Assembly: GCF_005845215.1 (NCBI RefSeq)
Contig: NZ_SPHO01000009.1
Location: forward strand, 124,001-188,000
DNA: 64,000 nt
Origin: Clostridium sp. 1001271st1 H5
GTDB taxonomy: Bacteria; Bacillota; Clostridia; Lachnospirales; Lachnospiraceae
Reading direction: 5' to 3'
Below the pieces are notes generated by a model that saw only the letters and a list, made by a program, of their open reading frames with translations, was not told the origin of the DNA and searched no databases. Positions 1 to 8,324 of this stretch are shown here, piece after piece (position 1 is the first letter of the stretch; every line of letters starts with the position of its first letter). Position numbers and translations under genes: made by a program.

Positions 1-171
1 GCTCTGGGCGGTCAGAAGCATCTGCTGCTTTTGGTTATCTATGATGGACTGTTTATATTCATTCCACACGCTGAACCCGGCAAAGGCCAGGGCCAGCAGC
101 ACTGCGCACAGCAGACCGGCAGCAGCAGCCAGGTATCCGTTCCTCTTCCCGTCTTTTTTCTTCTCTTTCAT
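1..171 (-). CDS. N-terminus of a membrane-anchored protein (truncated by window edge)
   Basis: Only the first 57 codons are present. A lysine/arginine-rich start (residues 2-11) is followed by one hydrophobic segment (about residues 13-35) and then a polar, glutamine-rich stretch, as in single-pass signal-anchored sensors or enzymes. The ATG at 171 follows an AAGGGG ribosome site. It is divergent from the response regulator at 285, so a sensor kinase partner is possible, but no sensory or kinase domain lies in the window. Function cannot be assigned. Confidence 0.6.
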   Translation of the reverse strand, partial: MKEKKKDGKRNGYLAAAAGLLCAVLLALAFAGFSVWNEYKQSIIDNQKQQMLLTAQS

Positions 172-205
172 AAACTACCCCTTATGATGTAAAATGACTC
201 CCTTA

Positions 206-234
206 TTGACTTGTCTCCACCTTAATATTATAAT
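206..234 (+). promoter_or_regulatory. Sigma-A-type promoter of the response regulator
   Basis: TTGACT at 206-211 and a perfect TATAAT at 229-234 are separated by 17 bases, about 50 bases upstream of the response-regulator ATG at 285. Confidence 0.75.
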
Positions 235-284
235 GATTTTACATCAAAAAACAAACAGGGAAACAAAAGATTCTGGGGGGAACT

Positions 285-971
285 ATGGCTGACAAAGTAT
301 TGATTGTGGACGATGACCCGTCCATCTGCAAACTGCTGGAAAAGGTAATGCACAGCAATGACCTGGAAACCACTGTGGCGGACAGCGGGCAGGCCGCCCT
401 GCATCTCCTTAAAAACCATGCCTATGACATGATTCTCATGGATGTGATGCTGGGGGACATGGAAGGATTTGAAGTCATCAGGGCCCTGCGGAGCCAGGGT
501 ATCAAGACCCCTGTGATGATTGTCAGCGGACGCAACGAAGACTACGACTCCCTCTACGGCCTTTCCATCGGAGCGGACGACTACATCACCAAACCCTTCC
601 GTCCCCTGGTGCTGGGCGCCAAGGTCAAGGCGCTAATCCGCCGCAGCAGGAACCTGTCCTCTGACAGCTCGGAACAGCTGGAGTGCGGACCCTTTTCTTA
701 CAATACGTCCACCATGCGTTTTTATAAGGACGGCGGGGAAATCTTCCTCTCATCCAAGGAGAGCAGCCTTATGCTTCTGTTCATGAAACACCCGGGCCAG
801 GTATTCACCAAAGAAATGATATACGAGCATGTGTGGGGCAATACCATTGCCGTGGATGACAACGCCATCATGGTCTATATCAACCGTCTCCGCTCAAAGA
901 TTGAGGAGGACCGCCAGAAACCGGCCCATATCATGACGGTACGGGGCCTGGGGTACCGGTTTGTTCCGTAA
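285..971 (+). CDS. OmpR/PhoB-family response regulator
   Basis: A 228-residue two-component regulator. The receiver domain (residues 1-120) has the acidic pocket DDD at 9-11, phospho-acceptor Asp53 in the LMDVML strand, Ser81 and Lys103 in ITKPF. A winged-helix DNA-binding domain (about 130-228) ends in the typical RGLGYRF motif. No histidine kinase follows it. The only candidate partner is the truncated divergent gene at 1-171, and this pairing is an inference. The adjacent citrate lyase genes are convergent, so control of them is not implied. A promoter at 206-234 and a terminator at 1006-1046 suggest a monocistronic unit. Confidence 0.93.
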   Translation: MADKVLIVDDDPSICKLLEKVMHSNDLETTVADSGQAALHLLKNHAYDMILMDVMLGDMEGFEVIRALRSQGIKTPVMIVSGRNEDYDSLYGLSIGADDYITKPFRPLVLGAKVKALIRRSRNLSSDSSEQLECGPFSYNTSTMRFYKDGGEIFLSSKESSLMLLFMKHPGQVFTKEMIYEHVWGNTIAVDDNAIMVYINRLRSKIEEDRQKPAHIMTVRGLGYRFVP

Positions 972-1005
972 CCTTATCAATAGTCCGGCAGCTAAACAGA
1001 CAGAC

Positions 1006-1046
1006 GGCCCGAACCAGGTTCCGCCCAGCGGTCCCCGGTTCAGGCC
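1006..1046 (+). terminator. Terminator of the response regulator
   Basis: GGCC-C-GAACC (1006-1015) pairs with GGTTC-A-GGCC (1037-1046) and is followed by ATTTT on the plus strand. It lies 35 bases after the stop codon. Confidence 0.55.
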
Positions 1047-1086
1047 ATTTTCATCTACTTTTTCTGATTTTTACGTTTCCGCAGAC

Positions 1087-2649
1087 TCATTCTTCTGTAA
1101 ACTCAAACTTCTTCACCTGCCGCACCACATCCATGATGGTTCCGTCCCGGCTTTCGATGATACCCACCACCTTATCTGTAAACCGGACCTTTTCCGGTTC
1201 GCCCACTATGGAGTAGGCAATGTCCCTCAGCTCTCCGATGGTCTTAAAAGGCAGGTCCACATCCTTCATGCACTCAATCAAATCCTGTCTGAGGGGATTG
1301 ATGGCAATGCCGTAATCCGTAATAACCACGTCAATGCTCTCTCCCGGCGTGGTGACTGTGGTCACCTGGGTGCACACTGCCGGTATCCTGCCCTGGAGCA
1401 GGGGTGTGATGACAATAGTGCACTTTGCACCGGCCGCCGTGTCAGGATGGCCGCCCTGGGCTCCTGTAATGACTCCGTCAGAGCCAACCACCACGTTGCA
1501 GTTAAAATTCACGTCCACCTCCAGGGCTGCCAGAATCACAAAATCCAGCTTATTGACCACGGCCCCTTTGTTGAAGGGGTCGGCATAGGCTCCTGCCGAT
1601 ATGCGGAAATGCTTTAAATCCTTTAGATTTTCCACTGCATCCAGGTCAAAGTCCTGGGTATCCAGCAGACAATCCGCCTGGCCGTTAATCAGCAGGTCGC
1701 ACATGGGCTTTGTCAGTCCGCCCACCCCGAACCTCATTCGGATATTCCTCTCCTTCATGACCTTGGCAAGGGAGATGGTAGAGGCGATGGAAGCTCCCCC
1801 CACTCCTGTCTGGTAAGAAAACCCATCCTTAAAATATGGGGTATTGACCACAAACCTGGTGCAGTAATCCGCCATCATCAGCTTCCTCATGTCCGTGGTC
1901 GGTTTGGCTGCCCCGGTGGCTATCTTCTCAGGGTCGCCTATGGCATCCACCACAACCACATAGTCCACCTTTGTCATGCTGATATGGGCCGGAAAATTGG
2001 GGAAGGGCACAAGGCAGTCCGTGATGGCCACCACCTTATCCGCATGGAATGCATCCACCATGGCATAGGACAGCACACCGCAGTCGCTTTTGCCACCAAT
2101 CCCCCGGCAGTTGCCGTAATCATCACAGGTAGGCGCTCCGATAAAGGCAATATCTATGACGGTTTCCCCTGTCTCAATGGCCCTTACCCTGCCGCCGTGG
2201 GACCGCATGACGGCAAGTCCCTTAAGCTTTCCCTCGGATATGGCTTCCCCCACCTTTCCCCGGACACCCGATGACTGGATATTGGTAATGGTGCCGTCCT
2301 CAATATAGGGCACAATGGGGTCATGGGCCTTGCCCAGGGAGCTGGCGCAGATGGTGATATCCCTGATTCCCATTTTATGGACCTCCTCCATGACCATGTT
2401 GACCACAAAGTCACCTTCCCGGAAATGGTGATGGAATCCAAGCGTCATGCCGTCCCGAATGCCGCACTTTACCAGTACATCATGGATGCTTTCCACCAGC
2501 TTGCTGCCCCCGGAGTTAATGACGCACTGTGTCATGGGGCCGTGTTTCTTATAGGTGTACCCGTCAAAATGGTGGACTCCCTGAAACACCTCCTTGCCTG
2601 TCTGCCTTAATATTTCTTCGGGTATGTCCCGTCCAACCGCATTCATCAT
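1087..2649 (-). CDS. citF: Citrate lyase alpha subunit (citrate CoA-transferase)
   Basis: A 520-residue CitF homologue. It transfers citrate onto the acyl-carrier (gamma) subunit in exchange for acetate, the first half of ATP-independent citrate cleavage to acetate and oxaloacetate. The start at 2649 is chosen because ATG follows AAGGGGGAT and begins with the family N-terminus NAVGRDIPEE. A longer frame would run into citE. The gene begins one base after the citE stop, so the two are translationally coupled. Full length, no disruption. The neighbouring citD and citE complete the three-subunit enzyme. A CoA-transferase for a related hydroxyacid cannot be excluded, but the citDEF order is diagnostic. 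Confidence 0.93.
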   Translation of the reverse strand: MMNAVGRDIPEEILRQTGKEVFQGVHHFDGYTYKKHGPMTQCVINSGGSKLVESIHDVLVKCGIRDGMTLGFHHHFREGDFVVNMVMEEVHKMGIRDITICASSLGKAHDPIVPYIEDGTITNIQSSGVRGKVGEAISEGKLKGLAVMRSHGGRVRAIETGETVIDIAFIGAPTCDDYGNCRGIGGKSDCGVLSYAMVDAFHADKVVAITDCLVPFPNFPAHISMTKVDYVVVVDAIGDPEKIATGAAKPTTDMRKLMMADYCTRFVVNTPYFKDGFSYQTGVGGASIASTISLAKVMKERNIRMRFGVGGLTKPMCDLLINGQADCLLDTQDFDLDAVENLKDLKHFRISAGAYADPFNKGAVVNKLDFVILAALEVDVNFNCNVVVGSDGVITGAQGGHPDTAAGAKCTIVITPLLQGRIPAVCTQVTTVTTPGESIDVVITDYGIAINPLRQDLIECMKDVDLPFKTIGELRDIAYSIVGEPEKVRFTDKVVGIIESRDGTIMDVVRQVKKFEFTEE

Positions 2650-2650
2650 C

Positions 2651-3553
2651 TTACAAATCCCCCTTATAAACGCCGGATGCCTTAGCCAGTGCAATGATTC
2701 TCCTGGCGCCGTCATAAAATGCTATGTCAATCATCTTACCGTCAACCGTAAATACGCCGATTCCCCTGGCTTTCTTGTCGTCAATCTCCTTCACCACTTT
2801 TTCCGCAAAGGTGATATCCTTGGGGGTGGGCGTAAAGATTTCATGGACAATGGTTATCTGCCTGGGATTAATAATGGATTTTCCGTCAAAGCCCATGAGG
2901 TGTATGGTTTCCACATCCCTGCGGAACCCTTCCATATCGTCCAGATTGGTGTAAACCGTGTCAAAACACTGCACACCCGCTGCCCTGGCAGCTATAATCA
3001 TATTCTGCCGGGCGCCCATAAGCTCGATTCCCGTCCCTGTAATATGGGTCTGAAGGTCCTTTGTATAATCCCCGCCCGAAAGGGCAATGCCAAAAAGCCG
3101 CTCCGACGCCTCGCATATATCGAGGGCCTTCATAACCCCCCTGGCCGACTCAATAGCCGCCATGATTAAGGTACGGCCCTCCGGTATGCCGAATTCCTTT
3201 TCCGCTGCCTCAATACGGCCTTCCACTGTCCTCACATCCTCGGGCCGTTCTGTCTTGGGAATGCGGATAGCGTCACAGCCGCCGGCCACCGCGCACCGGA
3301 TATCCTCCTTCCAGTAGGGAGTGTCCAGTCCGTTGATGCGCACCACCCTCTCGCATCCCCGGTAATCAATGGTTCTAAGGGCATGGTACAGTGAAAACCT
3401 GGCCGCATCCTTCTGGTTCTCAGCCACGGCATCCTCCAAATCCAGCATGATGGAGTCCGGTCTGTAGATATACGGGTCCTTAATCAGTCCCGGCTTCTGG
3501 GCATTTAGGAACATCATGGTCCTTCTCAGCCTCTTTTTACCTGAATTTATCAT
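2651..3553 (-). CDS. citE: Citrate lyase beta subunit (citryl-ACP lyase)
   Basis: A 300-residue HpcH/HpaI-fold lyase that splits citryl-ACP to acetyl-ACP and oxaloacetate. It shows the family start RLRRTMMFLNA (variant of the usual MMFVPGN), the metal-binding DLEDAV motif, and the acidic and glycine-rich strands of the TIM barrel. The ATG at 3553 overlaps the citD stop (ATGA) and has GGGGAGGTG eight bases upstream. A longer frame starting at 3571 would begin inside that ribosome site and is rejected. The asparagine at the usual glycine/proline turn (FLNAQKP for FVPGNNP) is slightly unusual. Confidence 0.92.
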   Translation of the reverse strand: MINSGKKRLRRTMMFLNAQKPGLIKDPYIYRPDSIMLDLEDAVAENQKDAARFSLYHALRTIDYRGCERVVRINGLDTPYWKEDIRCAVAGGCDAIRIPKTERPEDVRTVEGRIEAAEKEFGIPEGRTLIMAAIESARGVMKALDICEASERLFGIALSGGDYTKDLQTHITGTGIELMGARQNMIIAARAAGVQCFDTVYTNLDDMEGFRRDVETIHLMGFDGKSIINPRQITIVHEIFTPTPKDITFAEKVVKEIDDKKARGIGVFTVDGKMIDIAFYDGARRIIALAKASGVYKGDL

Positions 3554-3849
3554 CGGATGGCACCTCCCCACGGCAGATTGTCATACTGTCCGGCTGCACG
3601 GAACACCGCGCCTTCCACCCTGGCCCTGATGGTGCAGTCCAGAGCGCCCTTGTCCACAATAGCAATCCTCACATCCTCCACGCCCAGATTTCCCAATGTC
3701 TCCATGACCACTCTCTTAATCTGGTTTCCGTACTGGTTGATGACAGCGCTCTCAAGCGCGAACTCAATATTTCCCTCTCCCGGCTCCACGGTGACCTGGC
3801 AGTCACTGGACTCCAGTGTCCCTGCCACGGCTGGTTTGCGAATCTCCAT
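3550..3849 (-). CDS. citD: Citrate lyase gamma subunit (acyl carrier protein)
   Basis: A 99-residue acyl carrier protein of citrate lyase. Ser14, in the GTLESSD motif, matches the attachment site of the 2'-(5''-triphosphoribosyl)-3'-dephospho-CoA arm that carries acetyl and citryl groups. The start at 3849 gives the family N-terminus MEIRKPAVAG and lies after AAGGAGG. An in-frame upstream ATG at 3876 has no equivalent support. First of citD-citE-citF, with an ATGA overlap onto citE. The genes that make and load the prosthetic group (citX, citG) and activate it (citC) are not in the window. Confidence 0.93.
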   Translation of the reverse strand: MEIRKPAVAGTLESSDCQVTVEPGEGNIEFALESAVINQYGNQIKRVVMETLGNLGVEDVRIAIVDKGALDCTIRARVEGAVFRAAGQYDNLPWGGAIR

Positions 3850-3991
3850 ACTCCCCAAGACCTCCTTGTATATCATTGATTTATTTTTTTATTCCTGACT
3901 TTCCTGTTTCTGATTTCATCATAGCCGGGGAATCTTAAATACAGAAAGGCTTTATCTTAAAAATCATTAAGAATCCTGTTCCGGCCATAAA

Positions 3992-4028
3992 AATGCCCGC
4001 AGCTCTCCGTGTGAAGTGCGCGGGCATT
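3992..4028 (-). terminator. Terminator behind the LysR regulator
   Basis: The nine-base arms at 3992-4000 and 4020-4028 (AATGCCCGC and its complement) form a GC-rich stem. On the minus strand it is followed by TTTTATGG. It separates the LysR gene from citD, so citDEF should have its own promoter in 3850-3990. Confidence 0.75.
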
Positions 4029-4042
4029 GATTTTTGGTCCTG

Positions 4043-4963
4043 TCATAATTCTTTCATACTGTCCACTAAAAACCTGGCTGCCTCCTGCAGCTGGTAATCC
4101 TTGCGGAAGGCCGCGATAAAGTCCCAGCACACCCGTTCTTTCCCAAAAGACAGCACTTGGATATGAGGGTAAGCCTCATGCCCTTTGATTCTGAAACTGC
4201 TGGCAAAGCAGACCCCATATCCCTGGCCAACCAGGGCAAGCGCAGTGTCAATGGAGCCAATCTGGGTAATCCTGACAGATTGGACTATTTTTTCTTCCTC
4301 CAGAATCCTGACGGCCATGCTTCCCAGCCTCATGTTATTTTTAAGCAACAGAAAACTCTGGTACCTGAATTTTCCCAAATCAACCCATGGAAATGAAAAT
4401 CCTTCCCTGTCCACTGCATCTGCGGCAAGAGAACTTCCCTTTTCACAGCAGAGCACGATTTCTTCCCTTGACAGAAGTTCACACCGTATCCTTGAACCGG
4501 ACAGATGGGAGTACCGGTCCAGGGTGAAAAAGGCAATCTCAATTTCCCCGTTTTCCATCATGCTCTCCAGCTTCTGCACATTATCCTCATACAGCTCCAG
4601 CTGATAGTTCGGATACCGTCTGCGGAATTCCGGCAGCAGGATGGGCAGCACGGTCCTGCCCCTGCCAGGCGTGATGCCGATACGCAGCTTCCTGACATCC
4701 CCCTTCCTCAGCTCAGCCAGGTTCATGTCAAATTCATGCTTGATTGACAGGACGGACTCAGCCATCTGGACATACAGTTCCCCGGCCGGGGTAAGCATAT
4801 ACTGCTTGCTGGTACGCTCAAACAGTTTTGTATCCATCCGTTCCTCCAGATTCATGAGAAACCGGCTGAGAGCCGGCTGGGATATATAAAGCTTTTCAGC
4901 TGCTCTGGAAATATATTTTTCCCTGGCTATAACCAGTACATACTCTAATTCCTTAAAATCCAT
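4043..4963 (-). CDS. LysR-family transcriptional regulator
   Basis: A 306-residue LysR protein. The N-terminal winged helix-turn-helix (residues 1-60) contains the signature SRAAEKLYISQPALSRFL, and the rest is the effector-binding domain. The start at 4963 (MDFKELEY) has AAAGGAG seven bases upstream. It lies between the citrate transporter/hydrolase genes and citDEF, all on the same strand, so control of citrate fermentation is a reasonable inference. The ligand cannot be read from sequence. A terminator at 3992-4028 follows. Confidence 0.9.
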   Translation of the reverse strand: MDFKELEYVLVIAREKYISRAAEKLYISQPALSRFLMNLEERMDTKLFERTSKQYMLTPAGELYVQMAESVLSIKHEFDMNLAELRKGDVRKLRIGITPGRGRTVLPILLPEFRRRYPNYQLELYEDNVQKLESMMENGEIEIAFFTLDRYSHLSGSRIRCELLSREEIVLCCEKGSSLAADAVDREGFSFPWVDLGKFRYQSFLLLKNNMRLGSMAVRILEEEKIVQSVRITQIGSIDTALALVGQGYGVCFASSFRIKGHEAYPHIQVLSFGKERVCWDFIAAFRKDYQLQEAARFLVDSMKEL

Positions 4964-5005
4964 CCTGCTGCTCCTTTCTGCCGAGGTCATGGTACAGCCT
5001 GTCCG

Positions 5006-5911
5006 CTACAAGCGCGGAACAATATATCTGAGAACTGCCCGCAAAACCGCCTTATCCTTTTCCTGTTCCACATCCATGGCCTTCACCGTGATAACTGCAT
5101 GTTTATCCGGATATATGATACAGTACTGTTCGTATTTTCCGTCGGCCCGGTACATCCCGTCCTTCATGGTCCAGAACAGGTATCCATATCCCTCCCCAAT
5201 CTCCTCATCTCCAAAAGCCCGTATGAATTCCCTGGATGAATCCCTAATCCATTGTGCGGGCAGAATCTGTTTTCCTTCCCATCTTCCCTCCTGGAGATAG
5301 AGCTGGCCTAATTTTCCGAAATCATCCAGATTCAGAAACATCCCGCCTGCCCCAAAGGTATATCCCATTGGGCATTGCTCGCTTTTTCCCGCCTTGATGC
5401 CCAGCGGCTCCAACAGTCTGGGGGTAAGATATTCCATCAGGTTCATGCCGGACCTGCGCTGAACCAGCACGCCCAGCAGATATGGCCCTGCATTATTATA
5501 CATAAAACTGGTTCCCGGTTTCCTGACCACCTTCTGCTTCAGCACGAATTTCACCCAGTCCTTTTCCTCCATAGACGGCCGCATGGCCCCCATAAGCACG
5601 GGTTCTTCAAACCCCATGCTCATGGTCAGCAGGTGGACCAGCTTCATTTCCATGAGATAGTCCGACGGCTCTGGCGGCATATCATCGCCAAAACAGTCCC
5701 CAACATAATCGTCCAGTGCAAACATTCCTTCCGCAACCGCCAATCCCACCGCAGCCGAAGTAAAGCTTTTTGTTCCCGAATAAATATTTCTGGCCTCATC
5801 CTTCTCCGGCAGGTATCTGGCTACTTCCTGTCCGTTCACAGTCACAAGAATCCCCTGGACATTCAGGCCCTCTGTATGTTCTATAAAATCAGTTAAATCC
5901 ATCATTTTCAT
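5006..5911 (-). CDS. Beta-lactamase-fold serine hydrolase (class C/esterase family)
   Basis: A 301-residue protein with the class C serine-hydrolase motifs: S45-G-T-K48 (nucleophile and general base) and a YNN motif (Tyr-x-Asn) in FMYNNAGPYLLG. No signal peptide or membrane segment is seen, so it is probably cytoplasmic. It need not act on beta-lactams, because the family includes esterases and peptidases. AGGAG lies before the cluster of possible starts (5911, 5905, 5902), so the exact start is uncertain. It sits 22 bases after the CitMHS gene and is probably co-transcribed. Its role in a citrate locus is unexplained. Confidence 0.85.
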   Translation of the reverse strand: MKMMDLTDFIEHTEGLNVQGILVTVNGQEVARYLPEKDEARNIYSGTKSFTSAAVGLAVAEGMFALDDYVGDCFGDDMPPEPSDYLMEMKLVHLLTMSMGFEEPVLMGAMRPSMEEKDWVKFVLKQKVVRKPGTSFMYNNAGPYLLGVLVQRRSGMNLMEYLTPRLLEPLGIKAGKSEQCPMGYTFGAGGMFLNLDDFGKLGQLYLQEGRWEGKQILPAQWIRDSSREFIRAFGDEEIGEGYGYLFWTMKDGMYRADGKYEQYCIIYPDKHAVITVKAMDVEQEKDKAVLRAVLRYIVPRL

Positions 5912-5933
5912 TCACTCCTATCCAATCCGACGC

Positions 5934-7241
5934 TTAAAAGGGGATGATTCCGGTTATAACCACAAAAGCCAGCATCACCACCGCACACCCCAAACACAGG
6001 GGATATGCGAATTTTATATGGTCCTTTAATTCCACATCTGCCAGTCCCAAACCCAGATATGTGGCAGCTGTCATGGGCATGATATAAATAGCCGGCCCGA
6101 AGGTGATTAAAAATGCCGCGCCCACAGCTGCAGGGGGAATTCCGTAAGGGCTGGTAATCTGGTTGATGATTGGGATGATTCCATATGTAAGGGCATCCCC
6201 GTGTATAATCATACTCAACGGATTATTCACAAAACCAAACGCCACATGAAGGTGAGGCGCCAGCGATTCCGGCATAAATCCCAGGACCAGCTGTGTCATG
6301 GCATCCAGCATAGGGCTCTTTCCCATAATGCCAATCAGCGCGCCTGATGCCAGCGCTGTAAACGCCATGGTAAGGGCGCTGGTTGCATGTGCCTTGATTC
6401 TCTGGTCCTGCATCTTCTGGGACGGGTAATTAATTACCAGAGCAATACACATAGCAACAAGGAATGTGATATGGGTGGGTATCTTAGTCAGAACCAGCAC
6501 AGCCACCACCACCAGAATCAAAGCTGTATTGACCCAGAACAGGCCTGGTCTTCTTATATCCTCCTTGTCTCCGTCTGCACCTGCGTCTTCCCCGGCCTTA
6601 TCCGCCCGGACAGCCGCCCCTGCGCCCAGCTTTTTTTCCCTTTTTGCCAGAAATACACATGTAAGGGCAATAAAAACCAGTCCTGCTGCCTGCGCAGGTA
6701 TGCAATACTTCCAGATGTCAGCTGTCCCCACTTCCAGGGCTGTTGCCAGACGGCCGCACGGACCGCCCCAGGGCACCATATTCATCACGCCCATGGTCAG
6801 ACAGGTAATTCCCAGCAGTACAATGGGACGTATGCCCAGCCGCCTGTAAATCGGCAGAAGGGGCGGTATGGTAATCAGCAGTGTGGTTGCGCCGGAGCCG
6901 TCCAGATGACCGATAAATGCAATAAGTATGGTCACCCAGAAGAGAATCAGAACATTGTTGCCTGCAAATCCTACCACCTTGTTCACAATCCGTTCAAATA
7001 CCCCTGCATCAGACATGATACCGAAAAAAATGACTGCAAAAATAAACAAAATCGCTGTTGTGGAAACACTGCTGATTCCCTGTGCAATATAGTCGCACAG
7101 CTCGGCTGGCGTAAATCCCACAAGCAGACCCGTGACAATGGGCAGAACAACAAATACAACAGCGGGTATTGTCTTACTCTTCAAGAGCAGGAATACCATA
7201 ACAAACATCATCAAAAAGCCTGCAATTCCTAACATATTCAT
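5934..7241 (-). CDS. CitMHS-family citrate (metal-citrate) transporter
   Basis: A 435-residue polytopic membrane protein with about twelve hydrophobic segments. Features typical of CitMHS carriers include the N-terminal MLGIAGFLMM helix, the GHLDGSGATTLLI motif and the NMVPWGGP motif. Members import citrate complexed with a divalent metal together with protons. Location upstream of a LysR gene and citDEF supports citrate uptake for fermentation. GGAGGG precedes the ATG at 7241, and a promoter is visible at 7295-7323. Which metal is carried cannot be told. Confidence 0.88.
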   Translation of the reverse strand: MNMLGIAGFLMMFVMVFLLLKSKTIPAVVFVVLPIVTGLLVGFTPAELCDYIAQGISSVSTTAILFIFAVIFFGIMSDAGVFERIVNKVVGFAGNNVLILFWVTILIAFIGHLDGSGATTLLITIPPLLPIYRRLGIRPIVLLGITCLTMGVMNMVPWGGPCGRLATALEVGTADIWKYCIPAQAAGLVFIALTCVFLAKREKKLGAGAAVRADKAGEDAGADGDKEDIRRPGLFWVNTALILVVVAVLVLTKIPTHITFLVAMCIALVINYPSQKMQDQRIKAHATSALTMAFTALASGALIGIMGKSPMLDAMTQLVLGFMPESLAPHLHVAFGFVNNPLSMIIHGDALTYGIIPIINQITSPYGIPPAAVGAAFLITFGPAIYIMPMTAATYLGLGLADVELKDHIKFAYPLCLGCAVVMLAFVVITGIIPF

Positions 7242-7294
7242 TTCAATTAACCCTCCATATCATTTGGTATCCTGCGCAGTCAACCTTTAGTTAT

Positions 7295-7323
7295 ATTATA
7301 TCCTCCGGAATGCATAAACTCAA
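7295..7323 (-). promoter_or_regulatory. Promoter of the citrate transporter
   Basis: On the minus strand TTGAGT (7323-7318) and TATAAT (7300-7295) are 17 bases apart, about 54 bases before the start codon at 7241. Confidence 0.65.
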
Positions 7324-7404
7324 ATACCATATTTTTTTGTTTTCCATAACCAAACTGCATACATGAATCATTTCTTATGCTATATGCACAAATCAGGGCA
7401 TAAA

Positions 7405-7437
7405 ACAGGCCGGAAAGCTGCATGCTTTCCGGCCTGT
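7405..7437 (-). terminator. Terminator of the sirtuin gene
   Basis: A perfect 14-base inverted repeat (7405-7418 with 7424-7437, five-base loop) contains GGCCGGAAAG. It is followed on the minus strand by TTTTATG, 13 bases after the stop at 7450. Confidence 0.85.
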
Positions 7438-7449
7438 CATTATCCCTGT

Positions 7450-8202
7450 TTATTCTTCTGTTTTCTCTTCCCCATACCCCAGCCGGGGCAGTACATTCAT
7501 GGGATGGTCCAGTATCACCAGGTCTGCATCCTTATCCAGATAGTGCTCCTGCCTATGGATGATTACCATGTTCCGCCCGGCAAAATATTGTATGTACTGG
7601 CAGAACACCTCGGAAGCCAGGGTCGTGCCCAACAGCAGCAGGGTATCTGCCTTTGTTATTTCCTCCGTGGTCCTGGTCATGTTCTGGCTGTCCACCATCT
7701 CGCCAATCAGGGATATCATGGGCCGTATGGGAACATTACAGTCCCTGCAGATTGGAACCCGCTTTGCGCCTGCCATGTATTCAATGGGATATTTTTTCTT
7801 GCATCTGGGACACTGGTTCTGGTAAATGCTTCCGTGAAGGTTTATAACATGACGGCAGCCGCCCCTGCGGGCCTTGTCGTAAATGTTGCTGTCAATGATG
7901 CACTGAAGCTTTCCGGCCCGTTCCATGGCAGCCAGGGCCGGGCCGGAAGCAGTGTCCCTTGGCGCATTGTGAAGCATCTCTTTTTTGTAGAACTCAAAAA
8001 ACTGCTCCGGGCGGGTATTGTAAAATGCACTGGTGTACATCTCCTCAACGCCGTAGCCATACCGGCTCTCGATGTCATAAGCCTTATCCTGTTTCTTGAT
8101 ACCGATAAAACCGCCCTCTTCCATCATACCGGAACCGCAGAGAGCCACAGTATAGGTACTTTCATCCAGAATCTTTCTCAACTGAGCTATTTCTTCATTC
8201 AT
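7450..8202 (-). CDS. Divergent Sir2-family NAD-dependent deacylase-like protein
   Basis: A 250-residue sirtuin homologue. It keeps the catalytic-region LHGS (His123), a zinc site with C131-x-x-C134 and C152-x-x-C155, an IGEMV stretch equivalent to the usual FGE, and a late LGTTLASE motif for NAD binding. Two signatures differ. The GAGxS loop reads CGSGM (22-26), and the TQNxD motif reads DSNIY (104-108), keeping Asn106 but not the aspartate. It could be a deacylase, a mono-ADP-ribosyltransferase or a non-catalytic NAD binder. The start at 8202 has AAGGAGG upstream. Monocistronic, with its own promoter and terminator. Confidence 0.8.
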   Translation of the reverse strand: MNEEIAQLRKILDESTYTVALCGSGMMEEGGFIGIKKQDKAYDIESRYGYGVEEMYTSAFYNTRPEQFFEFYKKEMLHNAPRDTASGPALAAMERAGKLQCIIDSNIYDKARRGGCRHVINLHGSIYQNQCPRCKKKYPIEYMAGAKRVPICRDCNVPIRPMISLIGEMVDSQNMTRTTEEITKADTLLLLGTTLASEVFCQYIQYFAGRNMVIIHRQEHYLDKDADLVILDHPMNVLPRLGYGEEKTEE

Positions 8203-8272
8203 AGTGATACCTCCTTCCAGTCCAACCCAGAAAATCCCCCCCGGGAGGTTACAACTGTATCTTATTATCACT

Positions 8273-8301
8273 ATTATATAATTTTTTCCAGATAATTTCC
8301 A
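8273..8301 (-). promoter_or_regulatory. Promoter of the sirtuin gene
   Basis: On the minus strand TGGAAA (8301-8296) and a perfect TATAAT (8278-8273) are 17 bases apart, 70 bases before the start codon at 8202. Confidence 0.55.
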
Positions 8302-8324
8302 CCATTTTTGTCAGTTTTATCTTA

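Noticed and set aside
2651-2715. Longer N-terminus for citF
   Set aside because: The extra 22 codons overlap the end of citE, do not look like the family, and a strong ribosome site precedes 2649.
4989-5300. A plus-strand frame near the LysR gene
   Set aside because: Antisense to the serine hydrolase gene, with no independent support.
6387-7232. A 281-codon open frame on the plus strand
   Set aside because: Antisense to the citrate transporter, with a His/Gln/Asn-rich translation and no ribosome site.
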